Source of the DNA: Aptenodytes patagonicus
Taxonomy: Eukaryota > Chordata > Aves > Sphenisciformes > Spheniscidae
Length of the DNA: 64,000 nt
Reading direction: 5' to 3'
Assembly (NCBI RefSeq): GCF_965638725.1
Contig: NC_134953.1
Coordinates: 10,253,001-10,317,000, forward strand
Below are positions 22,601 through 37,600 of the stretch, one piece after another (the first letter of the stretch is position 1; each line of letters starts with the position of its first letter). A program made the position numbers and the translations under genes. The notes under the pieces were generated by a model. It did no database searches, was not told the origin of the DNA, and was given only the letters and a program-made list of their open reading frames with translations.

Positions 22601-25600
22601 CAAAGCACAGCTCTACACACTTTTCACAGGAGACGTACAGTCAGTAGCACGCACACTGCACAATTCTCTAACACAAATGTCTTTGTTAGACCTCAATGGC
22701 AGCAAGTTCCCTAGACAAATGCTTTTTGACAGGGGATTTTTTTTCCTCCCTCCACATGCTGAAAATGGGAATTCTCAGTAAAAAGGAATCTCACAGCTTC
22801 TCTTCCAACACAGTTAAAAAGACAAAAAGAAATCTCAATAGAGCTGTGGAAACAAAGTTTAATGTGCTGAAGTATTTTCTGATTTTGAATAAGTTTGGAT
22901 TTTACTCTAATATTCCCTCAAGTAGTGTCCTACCATGACAAGAAAGCATTTGACAATCTTCCTTTTCCATGTTTTAAAAAACATTTTAATTACAGACACT
23001 GGTGGGCAAGCTTGGCTTCTGCATCATAGACATTTTAATCAATACCAGCCTGAGCACTTTAAAAAGAAAAGATTAGCGCTGAAAAGTATAAGCCTATTAA
23101 AGAAAAAAAATGGCTGCAAGACTACCAGAACAGCAGGGAAGTCTTGTAATGTGCCAAGAACCTGATGAAGCAAGATTAGATTGTATGAGAGAAAAGGGGA
23201 ACAGGTACTCAGCAGTTAAGAGATGATTTCCCTCCCCTTTTTATAAAGCATTATGAAATTACCCACCCTCTTGGGATATCAAGAAATGCATACTTTACAG
23301 AAAGTTAAGTTCCTGTAAGACATCATGTGTCTCAAATATCTAACTCAAAGAAATCCTTCCACTAGAGTCTATAGGACTATTCATTCACTACTAAGGAGGA
23401 AAGTATTAAATAAGGATCACACATAAAAAACAAATAACATCATAGGAAAGTGCAAAAGAACCAAGTAGCACTTTCTGAAAGTCATAAAGCAAAGGATAAA
23501 AATAAAGCTAACAGGTCAACAAGTATATTTGACTTTATCAGATGAACCTCCATGCTGAGAACTATGTTTTTTTCTAAACATCTGTCAAAACAGTATCTTA
23601 AAAAGCAATGAAATCCAGCTGCACACAGGAGCAATCTGCACTCTCCTCACCCATGAATATTCCAATACTTATTTCTCAAATGCTATCCTGAAGTGTCAGT
23701 CCTTTCTGTTATGGTCACCCTCATATATACATGCCACAAGATACAGATGGTAGTGTCATCAGTATTGCGATACCATTGATGCCTCAATGGGTATACCTAG
23801 CTCCCTGTCTTGGGGCGACAGTAAAAACTCTAAAACAAAATGCTAGCATGGACTCAATTTAGGATTTATTTTGCAGAATTTCTTGCCAAATATTGAGTCT
23901 TTCAAGCTTGCACTGAGTGTGAAATTCTCTTTTTTGAGCAGATCTTGCAGACATATGCACTCCACCACCAAAACCACAGAGCTAAAATCAGAAACATGAC
24001 AGTCTGAAAAATTCTAATAGAAAACTGCCAATATATTTGAAACTTACCACACATTATTCCCAAAGCTGTGCTAAATACTGCCATATAACCGAAGTAAAAT
24101 GATGTTTGAAACAAGCCATACATCCTGAAAAAGAAAGATAGGAATTTATGCTAGGTATTTTCTCCAGTTTTTCTCAATAAACTTATTTGGCAATACGGTA
24201 ATCTGATATTCAAGCAAGAAAACTACCACTTACTTTGTCTTGAAAAAGTAGTAGTAAAAGGAGTACATGTAAACATAAATCGCAGTTGATGCCGCAGAAA
24301 GAAAGCTTGTCCATTGCCTGAAAGTAAACATGCATGTCCATCATATATCTAACAAAAAGGCTTCCCGAGAAGATGCACAATGCGCTAAAACCTTACCCTG
24401 AAAATAAAGTGTACTGGTTCTACAGACTTATTTAACGAAATCTACATGTTGTCTGCTATAAGCGACAAAAGCTTCTATGGCAACAGCTACCACTGATGCC
24501 AAGTGATGATCCTTCTTCATATTCCTGTGTGCGTTGACATACTGTTTTATACATACATACATGCACGCACAGAAGCACATACACGCAGAAAGCTCCTGTA
24601 CAGAAAGGATCCAAGAACTGCTTTTATTCCCTACAGCTAAAATCTGGACATGGGACACTTTGAAAAGACCCATCTAGACTGAAGAACATTACTTTTCTAT
24701 AAAACTCTCAGGATCTGGTTAACTATGCAAATAATGCAATACTTACCACCTGTAATCCTCTGCGTTTAGCAGGAAATACGTACAAACGATAGTCACACAA
24801 ACTGTCACAATGCAGAGGATAACCAGAACCAACATCATAAAGCCATAAACATAGTAGATCTTGTAAGCCCAGAATGAAGTAAAAATGAAATACCTGAAGA
24901 AAGTAAACAAAATATGCAGATGATATTGTAATTGAACTTAAATTACTATACTTTTTAATCAAATTGGCAAATAGCCGACATGCTCACATTTCAATAAAAA
25001 TTGATCCAAAAGGGAGGATTCCACCTAGGCAAACAATAACAGCTGGTTCCATGAACCTGAAAGATAATAAGATTAGTTTAGGGACAATTTTAATCTTTCA
25101 TTTATAAACATATTAAGACATATAACCAGATAATTAATACAGCACAGAGAATTATTTAAAAGGCATGCTAACAAGAACATGTGTGTCTCATATCAGCATA
25201 TCAGAAAGAAGATTCCCCCAAAGATACCATGTGTATGGATAGAAGGAGGAGTTATTCTTGGGGAAAGCTGAAACAACACATAAGGCTCATGCCTATCACC
25301 TACAGGCATAAGGTTAGGCATCTAACCAGCCTTAAAGGCTACAGAAAGAATCTCTCTTGCCCAAAAAGGGCCTAAGCAATCAAGTGCCATTAACATCCAC
25401 TAGCCTTGAATGTAGGCAGTGAAAACTCAATGCTGTCGATGGCTACAAATACAGCAAAAAGCGCAAAGAAAATTTCACAGGGTAATGGTTATATAATTAA
25501 GAACCAGTGCTTATTCTTAATGCTATACTGAGTCGTGAGCCTATGGCCAAAAATGAATACTCAGCTACCTGTAGACGATACTGTCACTTACTAAAAGGTG

Positions 25601-28600
25601 ACCTCTGTGTGGTACTTGCAATGATGTTGAATCTAGCTCGTAAGCAGTGACTTAATTTGCAGCTTCTTTTATTATTTATAGGGAGACTTGTCTAAACTGA
25701 CGGTGTGCAATTTCATCATCTTCAAGAGAAGCATCTTATTTCTTTTTATCTGTCATGCTGATCCAGAAAAATCCATCAGATTCCCAAGATACAGGTCACA
25801 ATATAAATCAAATCCTAGCATCTGAGCTGCACAATCCTCCACTAACAAGAGACTAAGTGTGCTGCACTTCCTGGATATTGCAGGCGTACACGTTTCAGTG
25901 CCCCCTTCACTTTATCTGTTCCATTCCTCTGAACAGGGAAAGCAAGAAAAATCTATTAAAAAAAATCCTCTGAGGATATTTTCATTTCCATAGCTTGCTG
26001 CTTCCATCGCAGAATTAAATTAATAGGAAAAAGTGACTGCATTCATGATTTTCCAAAAACCCAAGCCTACTTTTTGAGAATAGGCACCCACCCCTTTATA
26101 CTCACTTCAAAAATAATAAAGGCTTATTCACAATTCAAACCGTATACCTGGAGTATTTTAGGCTCCCTGCCATCAACAAAAGCCCAGAATTGGGAACAGC
26201 GTTGCAAGCTTCTCCCCACCATCACCCTGCAAATATGTCTCAGCTAGTACATGGAGACCATTAAACGCAACAGTTCTGTCTCCAAGGCACATTCAATCCT
26301 AAATCTGTAAGAGGCATTAACTAAAGAGGAAAGGTTTAGTTTCAAGATACCCATACAAGAACTGGGTTGGGCCCATCCCTTTTACATAAGAGACTGAAAA
26401 GCATTTCAGGCCAAATGTGAATCAGTGATCCAGGACTGTAAAATCTGCTACAACTATTAACTGCACTCGGTGTTTTTATTCAACAGAAAAATCGTATTAA
26501 GGAAGTGTCAGTAGAGGTGTTGTTCTAGACACAACTCAATTTAAATAAAAAAGTTATTCTAGAAAAACTTTTAATGATCACATCTGAAAAGTCATTTTAA
26601 AGGTACTGAATTGAATAAATCTAGTTAACATGCATGCTTGTCTTTACCATTTTTTCTCTGGTATGGGACGAGGCACTGCATTGACACGACATGGAAAATT
26701 AGGCTGCCCTGACAAGTTTCGGCCAAGAATTGTACCAACAAGGTTCAATGGAAGAATGACAAAGAAACAAATACAGCACACTGCCACCTGTAAGCAAAAA
26801 ATAAAATAATAATTTAAAAAAACAGGTACAAGATGACAAAAGAAGATAACCAACCCACTCCGTATATATTAGTCCTTAGTAGTTATTGCTGTGGAATCAT
26901 ACTCCTAGTTATGAAGTATTAGTCAAAATGCATCTATTTCATCAAATGGAAGTATTTATTTCCTGAGAAACTTCCTAATAAACATTATTAAGTATATTTT
27001 CTTGCATCAACTGAGAGAATAGAACCATTACAGATTTTTTTTTACTGTTTTCATCTAATCACTATACTCAATACATTGCAAAGAAATGAAATGGAAATCT
27101 TCATGGTACTTCATCACAGAAAATTTCGTCAGCTTCTCTTAAACTTCTGCAGAGTATGCTATCCCTTGGAGTTAATATCTAGTGTTTAGGCAGTTGCATA
27201 CAAAGCTACAGCTGCTGGGTGCAAAATTTTTAATCCAATACAAAAAAGAAACCCAAACAAGAATTGCAAAGCCATGTCAGAATGCTACCAATCAAAATTT
27301 TGCGTTCAATTTTCTCCACTATCCACCAACCAGGTAATTAAGAACAGACTGCCAAAGACACAAGTGACCACTGGTATACATAGATACGCAATTTAGAGGC
27401 ACAATGGCCCTACTTACATATAAAGATTAGGTTTATGCACAATGCAGCAAAGTCAAGCCAATGTTCCAGCTCTTTCCAATGGAACAGCCTCCCTAAAATT
27501 TTACCATGAATCATCTTTTTTCCAGTGTATGTATGTAGCTCTACTTTTGCTATTCCTTGAAGGCAATGTATTTTTATCTTCCAAAATGGGAAAACTTAAA
27601 AGTGTTTAGCAAGACGTTCTCTACTTATAACTCTAGCACAAAATGAATTAGCATTACATAGTTTGTTAACTTTTTAATATTGATAATTAAAGACAGAACA
27701 GTTGCCTATAATGCAATAACCATAGTGCTGAATATTGACCCTCTGATCTTCTCTATGCAAACATATGAAAATACTGCCTTTTAAAAGCACTGTTGCCTGA
27801 GGCTCTATGTACACATTGGTGCCTCCTGAGCAAAGAAGCTATATTCCTCTTTTCACCCCATCAGGAGGCAAAGTCCACGGCAGCACATTAATCCAAAACA
27901 ATGGACAGAGGACCAGGTCTAAGAGCCACACACTGACTTGTTTAAGCAGCAGTTACTCCAGGATAAATAAAGGCTGTTCACCTATGTTATATCTATGGAA
28001 ATCTGCTGCAAGCAGCTGACAAGCAAGAACCACTAGGCTTCATGAGATGAGGAGTTGCACTACATTAGCTCAATACAAACTTGGCATTAAGTCAATCACA
28101 TGAGTTTAAGGCAACATCCGACAAAAGTCAGTGGGTTATCCCTCTGTTACTGACTTGCATACCATTACTAGCCTAGCCCAGATGTGAATGGAAAACGTTG
28201 CCTGGGGTTGGATGGGGCAAGCCATCATGCTTCACAGAAGAGGTACACCAAACAGGTGGTCAACAAGCAGAAGCACTGTCCAGACTGCTTTGTGTATCTT
28301 TGAGGAGAGGATATTAAAAAATTATATCATGGGCCACTAAAATATGAAGCTTCAATGGTAAATAAGGAAAAGCTAAGTAGTATTTATACTTGCCAATAAC
28401 AAAGCAGATTTTACACAAGTAACACATCTTTAGTATCTCCCATTTATCTTCCATTACTGGAAAAAACACAGGTAATCAAGCATAGTGTCTTAGGTAGGCC
28501 ACTGAGGCTGCCTAAGAATAAATTACAGGAGAAGTATACAACTAACTCACTTAACGGATGCAGGTTCTGCACTTGAAAACTGCTCAGTCTAAAAGAATGA

Positions 28601-31600
28601 GCAGATGAGAATTTTCAGAGAAAAATGTCAAAAAGTATCAGAAACATCAAAGAACATCATCTTGAGTCCTACATTTACTAAAATCCTGACCAAAAAGTCC
28701 CAGCTTGTTTGAAATGCAGTGGGTAGAAGAGTCGTTCAAGAATTAAGGCCTGGACAGGATCCAAAGGATTTCTGAGCTGACCACATTGAAACCATTTCCA
28801 TTTCCAAGAAGAGTTTGCTCTGCTTCCTGCCTGCGCAAGGACCTCCAGGTGTGTCGGGTGGTCCATGGTGCTCTGTGGTGCTCCAGTGGGTAGGTTTCAA
28901 ACCTGGCTGAAGCAGGAAACTCAGAAACAGGCAGTGTGAAAGGGCTTCTGTATTGCTTATCCAGCCACAACTGTCTTTCACAGTGCGGTTATCAAGGTGT
29001 CTGTAGCTTTGTTTCTTGATCTCAGAAATCACCCCTGACTGGGGATAGTGGTAGAAAGTGAATCCACTGCTTTACTGCAAAAAGAAACTGTCCAGGAACA
29101 GCTTTGGGTTCCAAGCTCACCTGGAACAAAACTTAGTAGCTTGTAATTGTCCATCTTGCAAAACACATCTACCATAGAGAATCCACGTGGAAAGAATATA
29201 ACCTCAGACAAGGAACCAAGCAAGGAACATCCAGGCCTAATTACTGATTAGCTGGCAAACTTATAGATGAACAAAAGGCAGTCAGTAGCATCTCATTCTA
29301 GTGACACCAACTGTAGAGCTGAATGGCTTCAAATCAGGTCGGCAAGGAGAAGGCCCAACTTGTTCCTGCAGGGCTTGGCTGTTGTGTTGATCGGGAGACT
29401 GACTCAGCAGCAGCTTTGAAATCTGCATAAAACAAGCTGAGACAGACCAAGGTTTCTTGAATAATGGATTCACTAAGTACTGCCAACCTGTCCCCAGTAC
29501 GCTTGTAACTGGCATCCGTCAGAAAATCTGAGTGCTTGTGGTTTTATTATCAGATCAGTCAAGCCATGATTCATAATGTTGTAACATCTTCCATTCTATT
29601 AACCATTTGGCTGAAAAATGAACTGATTTCAGGCAGAACAGCTAGCATCTTCAGTGAAATCTAGTAAGCAGTATTAGGTAAGGTCAATGTTTTGTTAAAC
29701 AATGAACTGCCTGTCTTAATGCTATGCTATGTTCTGAGGACAGCTGGAATTGAAGTGTGTTTTTTCCTTTTTTCCTGGAGCCATTCAGGAGTCTAAAAAT
29801 TATTTCAGATGATTTTGCAGTGCAAAGAAGGCCCAGCTAAGCAAGCAAGGATGGACCATAGTGCAGGCTCAGGAATGCCTCCCACTTCCACCTGCCTCTG
29901 ATAAGCTGTCCAAGCTGATAAAGGCATGAATGTTGTGCCTTCTGAGATAGCCCCACACTGGTGACAGCAACCTGCTAGTCTTAGTAGGTTGACCAACACA
30001 ACCGGTGCTGGTTAGAATCAGCACACACTGTGCTGACCTCAGTAGCATCTTCTTTCTTGCTTTCAACTCACCATCTGACTCCAAGGTAGTCTACCTGCTC
30101 AGACTGATGCTTGCGGAAAATTACTTTCTTCATTCTTGACAGTAATAGTCTTCTCTGGATGTGAGAGATGACTGGAGATAACTGGCTTTTCTAGCTTCTC
30201 CCTTTTCAGGCATGTGCCTCTTAATTTCAGATCTGAGGTGAAGACACTGCCTCCCTCCCAAACCAAACAGGTAGCGTCTGTTGCCAGAGATGACAAGGGC
30301 AGTGATGATGCAGGCTGGGCAATGTCTAAACCTAGAGAGTTTAAATCCAAACTGAAGCAAACACACGGCACTAGGGTACACAAGTTTCTTAACTGAAAAA
30401 GAGATGAAGTTATGAGATTTCTGTCTCAAAGATTTCAGAGAATGAGATTACAATGGCGAAAGCAGCTCAGGCACTTACTGGCCTCCATCTCACCATCACA
30501 AATGGTAACAGGAAACAAAGGCAGGATCAACACACATACGTGCTCTGCCCTCCCGCAGAAGCGCCTCCCTACAGAGGTCACTGGTAACGTACTAGAAAAA
30601 CCAAAACCCCAATAATAGCTGTTGCATGACAGGCAGAGATAAGAATGTTAGGTCTTAGCGAGCCTTTTAAGAGAAGTATTACTGTAACATCAGCCAAGAG
30701 AAATTCAGAGAACAGTTTTAAATACCACTTCAGAAAACACAAATTATGCAAACAAGCAAATCTACTACATCTACAAATCCAGTTTTCCATCAAGCAAACA
30801 AGCACACACTCTCCATAATCTATATTACTGAAGACAAATTACATGAGTTTTTCTACCAAGCCTGTACATTAAAACATACCTATTTCATTTTGACTGTTGC
30901 ATTTTTGTTGTACAAAATATCTTATTTATTCATGAGCATCTGATTTAGTTTGCAGGTTTTAGTTGCCATAGAAGAGATCATCAACCTCACCAAGCCTGCA
31001 TTCTTTCTAACCCCTTTTGGTTTTGTTTCAATGGGGAAAGAATATTTTACTGTCCTTGACTGAACATGCAGGATTCAGTTTTCCTTATTTGAAAGGAAAC
31101 ATTGTCAAGAGGGATATAATTTATGTTCCAGTGCCATGTGTTTCATATTTTCTGACAACTGTAGATTAAACTTCATTCAAAGGTGATAATTAAAATTTTT
31201 ATGAGCATATCTAATATTAAACAGCTACTGGCAGGCTGTGGTGCCTTGACTGCTTAATGCACAAGGGAGAAAAGCAATAAAAATTAACTGTCAAAGCAGC
31301 AGCTTGATCTTTCCTGTCAGCTACCAAAACTGCACTCTCAGTCATGAGACTCTCCTCCCATACAGAGGTTACTGAATCCGTACAGTGAAACAGTTTTCTG
31401 CACATCATCTGTCCAAACTTTACACAGAACAAGAGAAGAATAGAAGGCTTCAAAATAAAGTGTTATTAATTTTATTACAACTAAGTTGTTAATCTAGGGT
31501 GCTGCTTTGGGTAATAAATTGAACTGTTGAAAATTTAGGCAGAAGCATTAAGCTGTGTCTATTTTCAGCAAAAATGAGGTTTTCCACCAAGGGTTCCACA

Positions 31601-34600
31601 GTCACTTTCAAGCAATTTGAGGAAGCACCCTGCTGAATGTATATAACTAGATTTTTTCCTCTTTTTAGCCAGGTGTATTTCCTTATCTGGCTCAAGGCAT
31701 GAAAATCTTTGGTGCTACCAGGTCCTCCTTTTTCGGTGGCAGCCAATACTCATATCAACTTAAAGCTGTCAGGGATGACTGCAGCCTGGATTAAGCTACC
31801 TGTTGGAGGAAACACTTTTTTCTAGTTTAAACAAGGTATAAAAGATGCAAACACTAGGATCTCGATCCCAAGAGAAATTCAGTGTCTGCAACCTTATCTA
31901 ATGAAATCATTTTTTAATGACATGCATACTGGAAATGTTAGCCACACAGGAACCTACTGCTCAAATAAAAAAAAATGGTACATCTTAAACAGTTTAATAG
32001 AAGCTGCATGGATTCTGCAATCAGAATATTACATTAGTCATAGTAGCTTTAACGGAAATCTTTAAATTATGTGTCACACAGAACAACGTAAGCAATCACA
32101 ACTTCTGAAATGCCAGAATCAGGATGGTCCCTTCAAATTCAATCATGCTGTACTCTGCAGAAATCCTGCATTACTTAGTAAGTATTTCTGCATAGAACTA
32201 CCACCGCACTCATAAATGTATGTGGAGAGGTCACTTCACTTGCCATTATTTAAAATTCTTTTTAATTGCTCCACACTCCATTTTTTGCGTATAATTCAAA
32301 CACAACAAAATAGAAAGATGATTGATAAATACACCAATACAACTGACAAAAATCAACAGAAGGTAAGTCAAGGTGTACAACACCTTCAGAAGAACTCTAT
32401 GTTCACTAGTAACAGGATATAATAAGCAAAATGCCCCAAAAAATCAAATTTGGGCTCCAAAAGAACAAAGAATTGAACAGTACCCACTGCATTTCTATAA
32501 AGGTGAAGGGATGAGAGAAAAACCCCAGACTTTTCTATTTCCTTCCTAAGTTTAGGGAGTTGAAAGCTTTAAACCATTAAGTTTTAAAAAGCTCCCATGT
32601 TTGAATAAAATCTGTCACATTCTTTATTGCATTTTGAAGGGAAGGGCAGCTGAAAGATATTCCAGGGAAGAGATTAAGCCTTTGTTCAGGCTCATGGTGT
32701 ATTTCACTACAGAAGGTTTGTCACAGTATAGGTAGATGGCTTGCATGTATATCCAAAAGGGCTAAAGGCAGAGTCCCAAGACTGAAGAATGATTTCAGGA
32801 ACAAGCCAGTCCCTGCCACATCTTCGAGATCCCAGACATCGGAATGAGCTACACAAGGTGAATGAAGCTTTGAAGTTCAAAACAGACTGCAATGACAGTG
32901 AGGTGTATGAAGGTCCTGAAGAGCCCAATCAATCTGAGCACTTCCAGACAAAATGTGGAAGAGCAGATACCAGGTAGATCAAAGATGCAGCAACTGTGCG
33001 TTAGCTTGGATGTCTTGGCTTTGACACTATCAGCTGCCCTTGCCTACATTCCATAGAAAAATCTGTCTGGATGGAGGAATTAAGTCACAGAGAGGAGACT
33101 ACGTAGCGGTTCCCTGGGAAGTGGCAATGCAAAACAGGCAAAGCACAGGACGTCATATTTAAGCATAGTCTCTTAGCAACTTTTTAGCTCAGAGACTTTT
33201 TTTCAGCAACTCGGTTTCTGCTTTTTCTAGATTTACAGTAATCAAGAAGAGGTCGTAATTCTTGCCAGCAATTTAAATCGAGGAGGGTGGCTTCAAGACA
33301 TGCCAAGGTAAAGGAAGTAATTTCCGTGTTCTAGTATGTTTAGATGGCAGAGGTTTTATTTTTCCAAGAAAGCAGCAGCAGCAGCAAGTTTGCACTAGAG
33401 AATTCTGGAAGCTTCTCTACATTGAAAACAAAGGTGGAAAGACACAAAGGTATCTTATCAATAAAGCCAGAGGGCCTCCTGGGGACTTCAACCTGAAGCA
33501 TAACATGGTAATTTCAAACAATTTTCATTTCCTTCTACAAACCAGCTTCATTAGTTGATTTGAAGTCATTAGAGCGTTGCTTATTCTGATGAAGTTTCCG
33601 ATTCATAACCTGCTCCTACTAAAAGTCTGCTAAATCCACTGAAGTTTTATTGCCACAATCAATGATTCAAACACATTCATAAAACCTTGAGATCATTAAA
33701 ATCACTGTGTATAAAGAGTCCTAACACCCTGATTAGGTGACCCCTGAAGATTTATGTTCCCATTTGCTTTTGCATGTACATGTTTCCATGATCTTAAAGT
33801 ACATATCAGTTGAACAGATTTACAAGACAAACTTCAGCACAGGTGGAATTCCCTTCCCTCAGCATTCCTAACCTCCAAATGGGAATACAAGTGAGAAATG
33901 TGGTATCATAAATGCTTGCTCAGCAGTAAAACAGAGCCTCTTTCCACATATCAAAGATCAATGTTGTAAACTTTTCTGACAGTACTGTATATGGCTGCTA
34001 GCTTAGGAAAGAAAAACCAATACAATATTCCTTTGGGGCACTGACCAACTAATAGAAACATATCCAAAGATAGAATTTTAGTCTAATTTCTTGAAGAAGA
34101 AAACCAGAAAAAATAAGTGGACTGTTTATAAACATGTTTAGCTTGATATTATATTTAGTGGTTTTATAATAATGAATTCAATGTAAAAAGTTGGTATTTA
34201 GGCATGCATTGAAAATACTACTAAGGAAGTGACTAGAACCAGCAATGTACATTTAAAGTAATGACTCCTCCATCAGTAGAAAATTATCGAAAGCCTTTGC
34301 CTGAAACTGAGAATTGTCTCTTTATTACCACTTATGATTTCTATCACATTCATTTATTAACAATGTGTTCTTAAGAAGTATTTTCAGTCACATACTGAAT
34401 TTGATTATACCCCAAATAATACAATTTCTAAGACAGAACTTGTGATACGAAGCTTCATTTTGTAGTAGATTTAAACTAAGAAGAAATCCAAGACTACTCA
34501 AACATCTCTGAATAGCCTGAACAATTTAGCACATCACAAAAACTGACATGCAAAGAAGGGAGCTATAAAAAAAGGTTAAATCCCAAGATTTGCTACAGAT

Positions 34601-37600
34601 ATTGAAAAGAAAACAAGCCTTCCCATATTAAGATATATTTTAAGTTAACAGTGCTACTGCATAAAATTAGAAAAAGCAATTTTATGGTGCATATTTAAAA
34701 AAATTCTGCTCTCAAATAATACCCCTTGCAAACTCAAACAGAAATTCTGCCAAAGTGCCAAGTGATTATTTCCTACATTGTATTCACGAGGTTATTTGAA
34801 GTTACTTGAAAAGGCCATGACAACAAACAAAATCCTGACAAAAGCCACGAGAAACAAGAAGTCATCATGATTAGATGAGAAAGTAATCCAACCAGCATTG
34901 TTTTTCAAGCGACATGGTTAATACACAGACACAAGACCATAACTGGATATTAAATACCACTTCACAAAGTGAAAGCAGTCATTCATTTTCATAAAGCCAG
35001 ATCTCCTCAGGATGTCTCATCTCATCTTGTTGGCTGATCTTTTATTTTTTCTGCTTGACTGCAATGATTTGGAAGGAGCTTTCACTTGGAATCCTTCTGT
35101 ATTGCATTTTAGCTTATAACCAGTTTGCATTGCCCATCCAGAAGAAAATTCAAGTTGCTAACTTCCCATGTTGTTATAACACTAAGCTTGAATACAAAGC
35201 AGAAGTGCCATTTTAAGCAGAGAGAAGACTGTTGTTGGCATCCAGCAGCTGTTGCTATTGTGATTAAAACGAATTATACTTGAAGCACCTTAAAACCCTC
35301 CCAGAATAAATTTCTAACTAGGAAGCTAAAGCTATAACTCACAACTGTATTTAGACTAAAAGGTAGTTTTCCTGTGTCTACAGTGGTGTTTAAATTCCCA
35401 GTAAAATGACTCACCATGGTTCCAAAGGGTATAGCTCTTGAAGCATGGTAATAGATGGCAATGAAGTTAATGAAGAAGGCAGTACCACACACCATTGCTG
35501 GAATAAGGAAGGCTCCAATGAACATCTGCTTTATCCATCGCCTTCCTGTAAGAAGGGACATTCCAGTGGGACTGGTGAGATACAGTGTATTTTGTTTAAG
35601 AAGTTATCAGCAAGCTCTCCAGAATTTATGTATTTGACGACTTCTCCCCCCAAAAGGTAAAAGAATTAAGGAACAACATACTACATCGATACAAGAGCCA
35701 AGAGTCAACTAACAGTTTCATTTGACTCCTGGCAACTCACAAGATGCAGCACATTAATCCATTTATAAGGCCAGGCGTAAAGACAGGAAAAGGGATACAG
35801 CGTGAGAATATTTCGGCTGAAGAACAGCATAAGCTGACTAAGCTGGCCAAAGAAACCGGGGTATGAAACATAAGTGTGTATGTAAGCTGCAGATTAGTAG
35901 AGACAGAGATGGCAGAGCTGGCCCTGTGCAGAGCCTGCTCGCACCCTGAGAGCACTTGAGAGCTCAGCGCTGCTCCCGGGACAACTCAGCACTACAGCTG
36001 CTTTCAGGTAGCACCTGCTCCAGGTTGTCTTGACCTGACTAAGCTGACTCCACACATTCAGGATGCATTAAGGAACTGGCTATCCCTGGTATAAAGCAAA
36101 ATGCCACAGCGTTTAATATACAGCAAAAGTGAACTCGGACATCTTCAACAGCAGAAGAGGTAGAAGGAAAACGATTTCTATTCCCAGGCATAAAGGGAAC
36201 AGCAACACTTGCTAGCAGTTATTACTAAGTTTAGAGCTCCCTGAGGAGCTCAGAAAAACCCTCTTGGGCCATACCTTAAGAATTTTCACTGTATTCCCTT
36301 TACTTTCTATGCTCTTAAATACTGTCTATATTTAAATTTAATACACCATAGATGCATCTAATATGCACTAAACAAAAAACTGTCAGAAAACTAGCATATG
36401 CTTTTCAGGACCATCATAGGTATTTTCACCATGGGCCAACATAATCAGTATTTCACGGTTTGATACGTTTGATCTGTAGAAAAAAAAAATGCAAATCTGG
36501 CTCAACTATACAGCACGGTACATTTTAGAACAGCAACCCTAACTTACCTAGACCTGTTTTTCTACAAATTGCTAGGTTTATACACAAGCCACATGAAAGA
36601 AACATCTAACCTCCAAACTCAGAGTAGATCAGAGCGCAGTTGAGACTGAATACTAACAAGCGTGTCGTGCTAAAAAGATACAAATTTTCTTTAGCAAACT
36701 CACCAGAATTATTTTTCCTAAAGCACAATAGAAGATAATAGATATTGGTTACTCTCTTATTGCAGCACAGGGAATGGATAAAGCTAGTGGACTGCAAGGA
36801 TGTAACTGATCATAACTCAGAGGCATAGTGGGGAGGCACTTGAAGACAGCCTGTCCAAATCTGTTATGTCAGTTTTATTGGGCTTCTGCTCTCTACTGAT
36901 ACTCATTTTGAATTTGCTAAGTATAAAGCAGAGCAGATACTGAAAACTAGAATAACCTTCTTTAAAGGATGCTATAAACAGTTTTCCCCATCCACAATTA
37001 GTGGTCTAGTAAGTACTGTATACTCACACTTTCCATGTTAGTAAACGCAGCCCTCCTGGTACCTATAGAGGAAGGCTGTATAGGAGTCATTTGGAAAAGA
37101 TGACATGAGCTGTTTAACAGCATGTCACAGAAGAGGGAGAGACTATTATACTCTCTGGATGTCAGGAGCCAACCAATTATATGCAAGAATACAACAAGCA
37201 ATTCATAAGATACAACTGGTAACAGTTCTTTAGCTTTTACTACTTTTAAATTAACCAGACTTCAGCTATCTTTAATTAGAAAATGCAGCCAATACTGCAT
37301 AGGAAATAATATGAAAGTTAAATACATTCAAAATATTTTCTGTTTGTTAAGAATTTAATGGATTCCATCTGAATGACCCAGCTCCGTGAGGACACTTCTA
37401 TATTAGTGCAAATCAGAAAATAATAACTTGTCCATTTAACAATGTAATGGAAATGCTGAAACATGAAAACAATTTACCTCCTTGTCTAGCATAAAGGCTT
37501 CCTCCAAAATATCCATTCACTGGTGATGTTGCAGCATAAACAAATATAGCTGTACTAAGCATTGATCCTCTCCTACAAGAAGTGATTTTTTTGGTAAACG

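Noticed and set aside
33585..33645. TGATGA ... CTGA arrangement considered as a C/D-box snoRNA
   Set aside because: No terminal stem and no convincing C'/D' boxes; such motifs occur by chance in AT-rich introns.
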